A program made the translations under genes and the position numbers. Shown piece after piece: positions 46,778-58,542 of a DNA stretch of 64,000 nt. The notes beneath the pieces are model-generated. The model was not told the origin of the DNA. It saw only the letters and a program-made list of their open reading frames with translations, and did not search any database. Source of the DNA: Diphasiastrum complanatum. Taxonomy: Eukaryota; Streptophyta; Lycopodiopsida; Lycopodiales; Lycopodiaceae. The DNA is taken from assembly GCA_029204225.1 (NCBI GenBank), contig CM055111.1:22909772-22973771 (forward strand). Reading direction: 5' to 3'. The number at the start of each line of letters is the position of its first letter. Within the stretch, counting starts at the first letter, position 1.

Positions 46778-47364
46778 GTTCATATTTCAACATCTTAATT
46801 CTGAGATCCAGTATTGAATAGTTAGCTCTCTCTCAAGTCTGCGAGCTTGAACACTCTTCAACATTCTAACTCAATTTTTTTAGAGTTGATTAGAGATTGC
46901 TATTGCACTTACTGCTTATCAATAGTTGCACTTAATTCAGACTTATATTTTAATCGATCAAAGATAGCTTAGAGTACGCGACTTCGATCCGCAACTTGTT
47001 GTACTCATTTACATCTGTTTCACTTTCATACTAAATCAATACTATCTCCTTATTGTGTTCAGCTTCGTCTCAGATGATATGCGTTTCTATAATTTTTCAC
47101 AATTGATTATTTGTCTGATAATTCAATGCTTTAAATGTTTGGCTACGTAATCACTCTAGTACTAATGATTTCAAAGTTAGTTACTATAAGATCGAACATA
47201 TTTTTTATCACTATTGTTTTGTTCGAAATTGATAGGCGTAGTTATGCATGAAGAAAGAGAAAGATAGTTTATTTCGCTGCGCAAGATAAGTTTTCTTTCT
47301 TGTTGTTCGAATTTTTTTTATTCAAATCTTATTCTACCTATCTTTTACATACCTCTTTCCAACA
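46778..47364 (+). repeat. Partial 5' LTR
   Basis: Matches the second half of the 3' LTR from 'gttcatatttcaacatctta' to TTTCCAACA; the first part is missing. Confidence 0.8.
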
Positions 47365-47377
47365 TGGTATCAGAGCG
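47365..47377 (+). other. Primer-binding site
   Basis: TGGTATCAGAGCG directly after the LTR end. Confidence 0.93.
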
Positions 47378-47553
47378 TTGATTCTTCTTCAAGGCCTAAT
47401 ATTATATCAAGGTGCAAGCTCTTATACTTGATATCTTTCGTGATATCAAATTATTCTTCAGTTCAAATCAAATTTGTTTCAGTATCCAAGAATTGATTTT
47501 CAATTGCAGCGCAACACGATATCTCTATTAAAAATGACAGTCTAAAGTTCTAG

Positions 47554-48434
47554 ATGGATTCCCAAAGTAAATCTGGTCTTATCGTAGACAAGCTAAATGG
47601 ATCCAATTATCATTATGGAAATTTAAGATGAAGACCTTGCTAAATGCCAATGGGTTGTGGGATGTTGTTAAGGACAACACAAAAGACTCAAAATAGAAAT
47701 CGAATGATGGTAAAACTTTCACGCTTATTATCCTCAATATATCAAATACACAAATTGGTCACATAGCTGAAGCTAAAACTTCGAAAGAAGTTTGGGACAT
47801 CCTGAGCTCACTATATGATGTGAGAGACGTAGCTACCAAGTTACATCTTCAAAGGAAATTCTTCACACTCAAGATGTCAAATAATGATTCTCTCCAAAAT
47901 CATATTAACCAGTTTAATAATCTCTTGCAACAAATGGTCGCTATCGGATCAGTCATAGACGATCAAGACGCAATCATCACATTGCTTTCAAGCCTATCCT
48001 CTAAATATGAGATCTGGGTGATGATCATCACAACACACTCAGATTTAACTCTTACCAGAGCTATTACTATGTTGCCGCAAGAAGATAATCGAAGAAGTCA
48101 AGACACTCCGTCTACCTCTTCGTCTCATGCTTTATATGTCAACAAGAGCTTGAAACGACAAAAGCAGAAAAGCTTCAACCATTCTACATCGAATCAGAAA
48201 CAGACTCAAAGTCAAGAACAATCATCAAATTCACATTCGTCGAAGAAGAAGATGTTTTACAAGTATTGCAAACGCAATAACTATGAGATCCAGGATTGCC
48301 GAATTCTCAAAGCGAAAAATGCAGCCAAGCAACTTGATCAACAAGAAAATACAGTTACAACATCTCCTGAAGTCGAAATGGACGAAGGCATTTTTATGGT
48401 CAAAGACAAATACACAAATTCGGATGATTCGTGA
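47554..48434 (+). pseudogene. Copia gag
   Basis: ATG 47554 opens MDSQSKSGLIVDKLNGSNYH; a frameshift follows near 47620. The frame 47820-48434 has LLSSLSSKYEIWVMIITT and a zinc-knuckle remnant FYKYCKRNNYEIQDC with Tyr in place of the first Cys and of the His-adjacent Gly. Confidence 0.8.
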
Positions 48435-49480
48435 TTTCTGGATTCTGGACCTACTCAACATATGACCAATCATCATGAGATTTTCCAATCTTATACGCCT
48501 TACAGCACAAAGAAATATGTTCATTTTGGTGATGATAGCACTCACGCTATTGAAGGTGAAGATAATGTAAGATTAAGATTCCAACATGATCAATTCAAAC
48601 TACTGTCAAAAGTCTTGTATGTTCCTAAACTCTTTACAAATCTGTTATCAGTAAGTAGAATTACAGATTTAGATCATAAGGTGGAGTTTGAGTCTGATCA
48701 ATGCAGAATTATTGATAGGAGTAATAAGATCCTTGCACTCGACAAGAGGCAAAGTTACTTATAGAGATTGGCACATTGTTATTTTGAGTCTAGTCAAGCC
48801 TTGAAAGCCTCTGTTCTAGTCAATAAAGCATTACTATGGCATCATCGCTTAGGACACTTGAATTATGCATCTGTTTTGAACATGTCCAGACAATCCATGG
48901 TTCTTGATCTCGACTATCCTTCTAGTAAGGTCGATTTCTCTGTCTGTCATAGCTGCATCTTTGGAAAGAAGGCTAGGATTCCTTTTAGATCAGACCATAG
49001 GCATGCAGCAAAAAATCTATTAGATGTTGTTCATACGGATATATATGGACCTATGCAAACTCCTTTATTGTTAGATGCAAAGTATTTCATTACTTTTATT
49101 GACGAAGTCTCTAGAAGAACAGCTGTTTATTTCATTAAATAGAAATCAGAGGCTTTCATCAAATTCAGACAATTCAAAGAGCATGCTGAGAATCAATCTA
49201 GCAAACGAATCAAAGCACTGAGGTCAGATAACGGAGGAGAATACATCTCCACCGAATTCAAGGAGTATTGTCTTAACAATGACATTGAGCAACAATACAT
49301 TACCTCATATTCGCCTCAATCAAATGGTCTCGCTGAGAGAAAGAATAGAACTTTAGTTGGATCGGCAAAGTGCATGTTATCACATGCGACACTTTTGAAG
49401 TCCTTCTGAGCTGAAGTTGTTTCAACAACAACCTATATTCAGAACAGATGTCCTACTAAAGGTCTCTCAGACAAAACACC
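48435..49480 (+). pseudogene. Copia protease, pre-integrase and integrase
   Basis: FWILDSGPTQHMTNHH is the protease site, then LLSVSRITDLDHKVEF, the HHCC region ALLWHHRLGHLNYASVLNM and CHSCIFGKK, and integrase core LLDVVHTDIYGPMQTP, LRSDNGGEYISTEF and YSPQSNGLAERKNRTL. In-frame TAG codons at 48762-48764 and 49140-49142 are also present at the matching places of the inverted element. Confidence 0.85.
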
Positions 49481-50497
49481 ATTCGAAGTTTGCCTTCTCT
49501 ATCAAACTTACGAGTTTTTGAATGTACTGCTTATGCGTAGATTCCTCATGATCTCAAGAAAAAGTTTGACTTCTAGAGTATCAAATGTATTTTCGTCAGC
49601 TATACTACTTCAGATCAAGCCTATCAGTTGTTTGATCCCATCGAGTCGAAGATATTCACTAGTTGAGATGTCATCTTCATCAAAGATCAGTTTATCGACC
49701 TCAAAGGAAAAGGCAATGCCCATGTAGTCGACCTGTCAGATTCTCCTCACATATTGAACTTCCCAATTTTTCAGTCGACTATTTCCACTGAAGGTCCAAC
49801 CTCATCTACTTTCGACGAACAACATATCAACGGTGAATCCGAAGATGATGATGTTGCAATTCAGCAACTACAATACGATGAAAATGATCAACTTCCTCTA
49901 TTTTCCAGTAGATCATCAAGAGCTAGCAGACATCTATCATGTATATCGACAAGTCTGCAGCCTACCTTGTTCATGAGCCGAGGATTGTCGAAGAGACACT
50001 CGGTCAGCCTGATTCCGATCTCTGGAAAGAAGCTATGGATGAAGAGTATTCATCTCTTATCAAGAACCAAACATGGACGACTGTCAAATTACCTGCTAGC
50101 AGAAATGTAGTTGATTGCAAATGGATTTTCAAAGTCAAGTACAAAGTAGACGGAAGCATCGACAAAAGAAAAGCCCGACTTGTTGTTAGAGGATTTTCTC
50201 AGGTATACAATGTCGATTACACTAAGACTTTCAGTCCAGTAGTTAAGCATTCTTCTATTCGACTTTTATTATCGTTTGCTGATGCAGCAGATTTGGAAAT
50301 ACATCAAATGGAAGTCTACAGACAACATATCTCAATGGAGTTATTGAAGACAACATTTACATAGTACAACCCGAAGGATATATTATCGAGGGTAAACACA
50401 ATCATGTGTGTAAACTCCATAAGGCACTTTATGGCTTGAAGCAATATGCTCGAGCATGGTTTCAAAGGATCAATACTTTCTTTATTGATCACGGTTG
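49481..50497 (+). pseudogene. Copia integrase tail and RT fragment
   Basis: After an internal break near 49490, the linker and RT start (WKEAMDEEYSSLIKNQTW, VDCKWIFKVKYKVDGSIDKR) lead to HKALYGLKQYARAWFQRI; the RT stops at 50497, before YVDD, where unrelated sequence is joined. Confidence 0.8.
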
Positions 50498-50679
50498 CTG
50501 TTTGACAACAGTGTCAAAATTTTTCTCTCACTACAAAACCTGACACTATCTTTAATTTCTACAGTCAATTTTCTCTCGAAGCGACACTGTAAAAAATTGC
50601 AAGTAAAAATACAATGTCGCGTTTTTCATATTTTTCGCACATTCCTCTGAAATATCATCATATTTGAAATTTGATCTGG

Positions 50680-50827
50680 AAAGGAAAACTCGATGTTGAA
50701 TTCGTGAGATCAAAAGACATGATTGCAGACCTCCTGACCAAACCGTTGGACAAGCCATTGTTCACAAAACACAGAAGATCAATTGGAGTCGGATGAAAAG
50801 AAAAATGTTGTATCGTTCAAAAGGGAG
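50680..50827 (+). pseudogene. Copia RNase H tail and polypurine tract
   Basis: LDVEFVRSKDMIADLLTKPL is the conserved C-terminus of copia polyproteins. AAAAGGGAG at 50819-50827 is the polypurine tract before the 3' LTR. Confidence 0.85.
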
Positions 50828-51777
50828 TGTTGGAAATGGGGAACTCAACCAACCTTTTCCAGCACATTCCTTGGATAGCCGATAGTTCGACACACCATTG
50901 ACACCGACATTTGAAGATCCAATACTTTAGATAATTATTTCGAGTAGAAATGTATTGTCGCGTTTTTTGCATTTTTTGTCTGTCAGGAATTTCGAGTAAA
51001 AATGTAGTGTCACGTTTTTCGTATTTTTCGCCTGTCAGAAATTGTGAGTAAAAATGCAGTGTCGCATCTTTCGCATTTTTCAAAGTGCCTCAAATGTTAA
51101 GGACATGACTTTGGCAAAGTGTGGAGCTACCCCAATATTCAAAAAATGAGATTTTGTGACACTATTGCATTTCTCACAAAAGTCGCATTTTTCGCTTTCT
51201 CCCTGATGACAGTTACGTTCATTTTTGCAGAGTGACAATCACGTTCATTTATGCAGACAGACTGTTTACGACCAAATGTCATGGCTTATCAACAAACACC
51301 TACTGAAAAGAACTGGATGAATGCCAGCAGACTCCAGCCAACTAGCAGCCGCATTTGACGACCTAATTGCTTAGTATAAATGGCTGTTCATATTTCAACA
51401 TCTTAATTCTGAGATCAAGTATTGAATAGTTAGCTCTCTCTTAAGCCTGCGAGCTTGAACACTCTTGAGCATTCTAGCTCAGTTATTTAGAGTTGATTAG
51501 AAATTGCTATGGGGCTTACTGCTTATTAGTAGTTGTGCTTAACTTTAAATGTTTGGCTACGTAATCACTGTATTACTAATGATTTCAAAGTTAGTTACTA
51601 TAAAATCGAACATGATTTTATCACTATTGTTTTGTTTGAAATCGATAGGCGTAGTCATGCATGAATAAAGAGGAGGATAGTTTATTCTGCTGCGCACGAT
51701 AAGTTTTCTTTCTTGTCGTTCGAATTCTTTTTATTCAAATCTTATTCAACCTGTCTTTTATACACCTCTTTCCAACA
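50828..51777 (+). repeat. 3' LTR with U3 tandem repeats
   Basis: Runs from TGTTGGAAATGGGG to CTTTCCAACA. 50936-51085 contains three units of about 54 bp, each with 'gagta.aaatg.a.tgtcgc' and a T-rich end. A fourth related unit lies in the internal insert at 50590-50640. Confidence 0.85.
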
Positions 51778-52746
51778 CTTATAACAACTCACATAAATGA
51801 ACTGTTATTCATGACAATATGTCGTTTTACATGCATATCTGAACAGTTTGCAGAAATACACATAAATTTGAGACAGAGCAAAGGTTGACACAATCCGACC
51901 CCGACACTTAATATTTGTGTTCGAATCAGACAACTCGAATTGAATAAAACTTCAAATCTCTGAAATTGTTTGAATCTTGGTGTAATATTTCAACTTATGA
52001 AATATCTAACCATCTGGAAACCGGATCTACCTTCATTGAATAATAGAACAACAAATGTCTCATACAACATATTTTGGACATTTTTATGGACAATAAACCA
52101 AGAAAGGAGGAGATAGATAGCTTCATTATCACATTGGAGGGCCACCTTTTTCAAGACTGGTTGATGCTTGGTGGGTTCTCTCAAGTGGTGCCTTTTGCTC
52201 TCTAGAACCCATTGCCCTTGGATGAGTCATAAAACCAACGACCATTCCATTTGTAATGGGGTGGCCACCTTGATTTTCAAGGACATGACGGGTGGTCGTG
52301 TTGTCAACCACGAACGGGATGAGGGTATCGGGAACGTGACTATCATCACCATGTAAGGGTGTAGAAAAGTTGGTGGATGCTTTACAACAACTAACAACAT
52401 TTGATGGAAGTGGGCCATGACTGCCATGGCTCTCATGATTGCCTATATCATCATCCCCACTATCGCATTCGAGCCATGTCGATCCAAGTGTGGATGTCGC
52501 TCTCAAGGGTTGCTTACATCTTTCATCTCCCATCACTTATGCACCCATCAAATCAATCACCTTCACATGAGCGAGGGATGCTCATTGCCACAACATCGCT
52601 GTGACTCCTAGCGACTTGATAGTCACCGAGCGGATGTGATTTGACCTTTAGCAAATAGGGATGTGACTCCAAGTGAATTGACATTCACCTATGTGATTGA
52701 GTGCAAGTGGACCCCATATGGGATGTACCTCTTTTGTGTAGAGGGC

Positions 52747-52784
<38 letters not shown>

Positions 52785-52918
52785 TGAACTCCATTGTTTT
52801 GTTGGGAGGGGATAGCGAGAGGAGAGAGAGGGAGAGAGAGATATATGAGAAAGCGATCTGGAGCTGCTGATTCCTGCTTTGATGTCAATCGCCAAGGCTT
52901 TGCGTGTGTGCGCCAAGC
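51778..52918. other. Upstream region and leader of gene 2
   Basis: No recognisable gene. Contains short imperfect repeats of 'gtgactcc(a/t)ag.ga.ttga' near 52600-52680, a GA tract (52750-52782) and GA-rich leader to the ATG at 52919. No convincing TATA box. Confidence 0.4.
52750..52782. repeat. (GA)n microsatellite upstream of gene 2
   Basis: About 16 GA units about 140 bp before the ATG, with a second shorter purine-rich tract at 52818-52842; probably in the leader or core promoter. Confidence 0.95.
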
Positions 52919-52932
52919 ATGGGCAACACTAA
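52882..52932 (+). CDS. Upstream ORF overlapping the gene 2 start (16 codons)
   Basis: ATG at 52882 opens MSIAKALRVCAKHGQH and stops at 52930-52932, 11 nt past the main ATG in another frame. If it is in the mRNA, ribosomes translating it would run past the main start. Confidence 0.35.
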   Translation: MSIAKALRVCAKHGQH

Positions 52933-53158
52933 CGTAAGCGCAGGTTCTTCGGACAGGGCCAGTGGAGATCCAGAGCAGCGCCTTCAAGGGGTGCGGGATG
53001 CGCATTCCTCACATCCATATCAGCAAGGCAGCAGTGTTTATCGGCAGCAGCAGCATCAGCAGGGTAGATTGAGTCACGCGGGTTCTTCAGAGTCGATGGG
53101 CCATTTGTCGGACAGCCCTGGAAGCTCGGCACGTTCTCCTCTCATGTTCACACCCCAG
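52919..53158 (+). CDS. KINB: Gene 2 exon 1
   Basis: 80 codons, start MGNTNVSAGSSDRASG, end SPLMFTPQ. Donor CAG|GTAGGT. The ATG is chosen for its MGN myristoylation context; no in-frame ATG lies upstream. Confidence 0.9.
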
Positions 53159-56100
53159 GTAGGTGGCAGACAAGCTCACTTGGCAATGGAATCACCAGTT
53201 CATTTTTGTCATAGAGTTATTTGTTAATCAAATACCAGGTTTCATCTTCTCATAAGCGCATTCGATCTAATTCAATTATGCTAGGTCAATGGTTTGCAAT
53301 GTGTATTATGGCTGGTAAGCTAGAGAATCTATGGCAAAACTATGCTATTAGTTGCAATTGTGTTATTTTATAGATAGTTCCAAATTTCGCAATTGGAATC
53401 AAAATTTTCAAACACGTTTTCTTCTCAAAAAGACTCAAAATTTCCATTTGCTTTTAAGAACTAGAAAAGCCTGGTTTTTTCTGAATCTTTTTGAAGTAGG
53501 TCAATTTGACTAGAAAAAAAAAATCTGAATTAATTTGAATGCCTATTAACCAGGTTTTTTTTTCAAAACCTTTCGCAGTAGGTCAATCTGACTGAAGAAA
53601 AATCTGAATCAATTCGAATCCCTATGATTTGGTTGGACGTCAACGGGTAGTGAAATTGTCTTCCTCCATTATCACATCATGGAGTTAATTCTATAAATAC
53701 TTGTGGTTTTGAACATCCCCCTTGAGGTGTCCCAAGCTTTTTCACAAAAGTATCTCTGACTATGAGGAATTAACCCATCCTGCATTGACAAGGAGATATT
53801 TAGTGTGCATTCAATTTTCTCAGGTCAATAGCTTTTTGTTTATTGCTGCTGTAGGTCTGGTTTCTTGCCCAGTAGCCTTATCCCATGGATACTTTGGAAC
53901 TGGGACATTTGTCAATATAATTGCTATGTGTGATAATTGCTCCCATCCAATGTTTTGTATTAGTCTAGAGTGACCATCAAATTTTGGAAAGCAGTAACCC
54001 TTTTTCTAATGTCAAAAACTTGGTGTTTGCGCTATCATTCCGACCTGTCAAAGGTTTTCATGTGATTGCACCAACCTTTAGTGATTGTTGCAATTGCTAT
54101 TTTATGTTCTCATTGTTCTTTTGCAAAACGCCCAACCTTTCTCACCTCATTGTAGTTTCATGGACCTTCCATTATTTATAACTATTGTTGCTGTACAATG
54201 TTTCATGCCTCTTCAGAGTCAGCCTTTGCAAAATTGGTAGAATCGACTCTTAAGGTGGTTCACATTTGGGGCCTCCTAAAATGAATTGGAGAATTGAATT
54301 TAGGGTTAAAAGTAGTTCAAATTTTGCTCTTAATCACAGGAAAGTTGAATGTAGATAGATCATGCACTCTTCAGTTCACAAATCCATAATTTAAAGTCAA
54401 TTCAACTATCTAGATTGAAATCGAATGGGATTCAAGATGACATAGGTATTGATTTTTCATGAATTGCCATAGAACTTATATCAAATTCAAATTGAAATTG
54501 TAGTTCAAATTTCAGTTAATTGGAGAATCAGAAAACCATGTTGCTGCATGACCTCTTTGCCGTTATGTTGGTTCTTTGTAGTTGCTGCCTCCACCAAATC
54601 TATTGTAGTTTACTTTGCAAGATGGTCATTATCTTTCTTGTGATGCATCTCTTGCTCAACTGCATTCTAGGTGCAAGGATTGTACTTTCTCAAGCTCTTA
54701 GACATCATCAATATAAAGTAATTGGAAATGAGTATATCACCAAGCTTGCAACCAATACCGCCAACCTGGTTGATGGCTTTCTCAAGCTCATCAATATACA
54801 AGCCAAAGAGTGTGGGGGAGAGGGAACAATCTTGCTTCACCCCAATAGTACTCTAACTCTCTCAGAGAGACCCTCCTCCAATCTGAAGCATCTTCAGACC
54901 TGCTCATATAGTGCCATGATAGCCAATATGGTATCGGTGGAAAAATCAAGATCTCCTCGATGCATGCTCAAGGCAAAGGGCCTACCTCACAAGTTTTGGG
55001 CTGAAGCGGTTATAACGGCGGCTTACATTAGTAATCGGTGTCCTACTTAAGCCTTGAAGGTATTAACTCCTTATGAAGTTTGGTATGGTAAGAAGCCTAC
55101 TGTTTCTCACTTACGCATCTTTGGTTGCACGGCTTATGCTTTCATTCCCGATAAGCTAAGAACCAAGCTTGATGATAAAGGAGTTAAATGCATATTTGTT
55201 GGCTATAGTAGTGAAAGCAAGGGCTATAGGTTGTTCAATATGGATACTAATAAAATCATAGTGAGTTGTGATGTTCTTTTTGATGAACAGACCTATGATG
55301 TTGCACCCACTCATGTCATGAAAGGGGACTTCCCCCATGATGCATATGTTGAAATATTTCTAGATCTGGTTTTGCCATCTAATTATGAAGAGAAAGGACT
55401 GCCATCAACTTCTAGTGGACAGCCCACTACTTCTTCAATTTTGCAGCCCATAGTTCATCAAGAAGAACCTATTTATGGTAAAGAGCAGCCTGTTGAAGAC
55501 ATTGGACAGCAAGGTCCAAATTCGGAACACTTTGGACAACAAAGTGTTGGCAAAGGTAAAGCTGTTGGACAGCCCAAACCAGTCCCTAAATGGTTGTTGC
55601 AGACTTTGCAGGACAACAAAGTGGATCATTTCTATGAAGGGAAGTCAATAGAATTTGCTGATTTTTCTGATTTTGTTCTTATTTCTATTGAGGATGGTGT
55701 AGTAGAGCCTGTTTTTTATGAGCAGGCCAGAGGAGTAAAATGTTGGGAGGATGCGATGCAAGAGGAGTACAACTCACTCATGAAGAACCACACTTGGGTT
55801 CTTGTTGATCTTCCACATGGGGCTAGAATCTTCATCTCTCAACAACGATACATTGAGCAAATGTTAAAGCAATCTTCTTTTTTCAAGTCACCGCAAGTTG
55901 ATGCATGCGATGGATGCATTAGTGAAAAGTTTCATGCGAAACCTTTTCAGTTTGATGTTTTAGCAAAGGTTGAAAAATTCGAGCACTCTTTGGAACCTTT
56001 TTGTACTAATCGAGGAGGGAGTCAACATGTGTCAATTAGTACTTTTGTTCAAAGTGTTAAGAGTGAGCATTTGTTTGGAGAGAATTTTTCATTATTTGAA

Positions 56101-58477
56101 GAATCTTCTATGTCATCCCATGCCTCTTCGAGGGACAGCTTTGATGACGCCATCATTGATGCATCTCTTGATAGTTTGCCAAATTTTTATGATGAAGATG
56201 TTGGACAGCAGGTTCAGTCATCTTCTTTTGGTCATTTACAGCCCATTTTACATCATGAGCAGTCCATTATGCTTCAGGAACAGCTTGCGGAAGATTATGG
56301 ACAACACATGAAAGTCGCCAAATCTTCTTTATCTTTTGATGTTCATCTTCGACTGACGTTTCGTGCATATACAATCATGTAAAATTTGATTTCAATAATC
56401 TTCGTGTGTTGATTGCATCCACTCCAAGTATTTAGCCAAGCTCCAAATTTTGGCTCACTCCATCTTTTCACATCCACAACTGTACTGCTATAAAGAGTGC
56501 TTCAAGGACGCTAAGATCATCTAATGTCATAATCAACTTTGGAGCTTTGTCCTTGAACCTTGTATTCATCATTTGTTTGCTGCTGATATTATTATGCCAT
56601 TCCAAATAGAGGCATTTCTCTTTTCTTTGCTGTCCATTATAATTGTTTCTTCCTTGTTGATTAGCTGCGGGCGGGCATTTCTCTTATTGTCAATGTAGTC
56701 ACCAAATTTTCATAAGAGGTAGATAGACCATTAAGTGTAAGGCTCACCATGTCGACCAACACCTTCAATGAACCTGTGGACCGCAATTGATTGGTAATGA
56801 ATTTCCCTGATCTGTCATTGTCTAGCCATCCATCATCTTCATATCATGAAAGTTTCGCTTTAGTCGGCTTTGAACATGCTTTGAATCGTTCCCATGCTTG
56901 AGTTGGCAAGGTTGTGGCACTAATTTGTGGTATCAAGTTATCGTATATAGACATGTTCATAAAGCTCACTTCTCAAATTGTAAATGCTTCTCAGTGGCTT
57001 GATTATACTCATCATTATTGGGTCTTCTTACCAAGCCCCACAAATCCAGCATCACCAATATGTTTTTAATTTTGTATTTCTATACTCGGAAATTTTTACT
57101 GTCTAATTTGCGAGCCCCTTGGTAGCATAAACCCATCCATCTTCATTCCTATCTTAATTGATGATAATTGGTATCAGCTTGTAAGTGGAGGAGAGGACAT
57201 TGGTTGTCACTGCAGCTGTGCCAAATCATCGTTAATCAACTAAAATGGCTGGCTGTTTGAACTTTCACAGGTTCAAGTTCTGGTTGATTGTGCATAAATT
57301 GGTCCAACAGTGTCCGACTTAAACGATATTCAGTTCTCTGTATAGCTTAGGTAGTCACTCATAAAATGGTGAAAAAAGAAATTGAAAATAATTGTTTTCT
57401 GATGGCCTAAATTTGCTCTGTTTTCTGTATTCTACACTTTTCACACAGTGGGCAAGCACTTAAATTAAAGTCACTTTGAGTTAGGGCTGTCCTTTAAATC
57501 TTGACCTGACTTTGAAAAATATAGGTCACATCCTATAAATAGGCCAAAGCTTCACATAAGGGTTTTGCCAATTTTGATTGAAAGGTTGAAGTCTGTCTTG
57601 AAGTAGCGGACCATCTCAGAAGGGCAGAAGTGCAATGCTTCATATTGACTTGTAGTCTCCCTTCAGTGCACTCCCATTCTTCATTAAAAGATTACAATCG
57701 GTAAATTGGAATTCAAGGCACCATCAAAATTTCACCTTGAAGTTTGCGATCTTCAAAGCATTGTATTGATAGATGGCAAGCTTTCACAGGCTTCAATTTC
57801 AATTTTCAATAACACTTCAACTAAACACAAAGTACTACCTTCTCCAGCACATCCAGGGTAAAAGACAGCTAGATTTTGAAAAATACCTCTAACAAGAGGT
57901 CTTTCCACAGCTCATCTACAAATTGTACTCTCCTTTGGAGTCGTCGCTTAACAATGTGGGCGCTTCACAGCTCGGTTTTATGTGCCCTTGCTGGCAAATT
58001 GCCCTTCACACCTTGATCTCCAACACTGTATGCTTCAATGGGGTGCCGTTTGCTCTTCTTCATGCCAGATCGCTTCTCATGTTTCAACACAAAATGAGGA
58101 CTCCTTTCTGTTCCTCCAAACCTCATGGTTGCCCTTAGGTGATTTCTTCACGTGGGCTCCTCCATGGCCGTCTACTGCTCCTCTTTTCCCTTATGCATTC
58201 GATTCTTCACAAATTTCATGTCAAGTTTTGCGAGCCTTTTATGGCTTTTCTCTTCATGTTCAATTCCTCTCTTCTCTTCTTCGATGCAGTGGCTCCCCCT
58301 CACAATCCGGATCTTGATCCTATCCTCTACAAGAATGATTGTCACATCTCTATTTCCAAATTTCAGATATCTCTTCACCCTGCCATCAACATGGCTCTGA
58401 TACCAATTTGTAGAATTGATGTCATCAAGTATTCAATGTGCTCCAACATTCATCATTTATATACAAGAGAAACATTC

Positions 58478-58542
<65 letters not shown>

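Larger units (their letters stand above)
46778..51777 (+). mobile_element. Copia element, rearranged, with both LTRs
   Basis: A partial 5' LTR, primer-binding site, gag, protease, integrase and RT are followed by a foreign or LTR-like insert, the last part of RNase H, a polypurine tract and a 3' LTR. Integrase is internally deleted near 49490, RT is cut at about 50497, and many stops occur. LTRs differ by a deletion of about 200 bp in the 3' copy and by truncation of the 5' copy. Not autonomous. Confidence 0.85.

Noticed and set aside
52129-52536. 135-codon - strand frame upstream of gene 2
   Set aside because: Overlapping frames are also open on both strands here, a sign of composition; no motif recognised.
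54520-55050. 176-codon + strand frame
   Set aside because: Its first four fifths are antisense to a LINE RT fragment; only the end is copia integrase.
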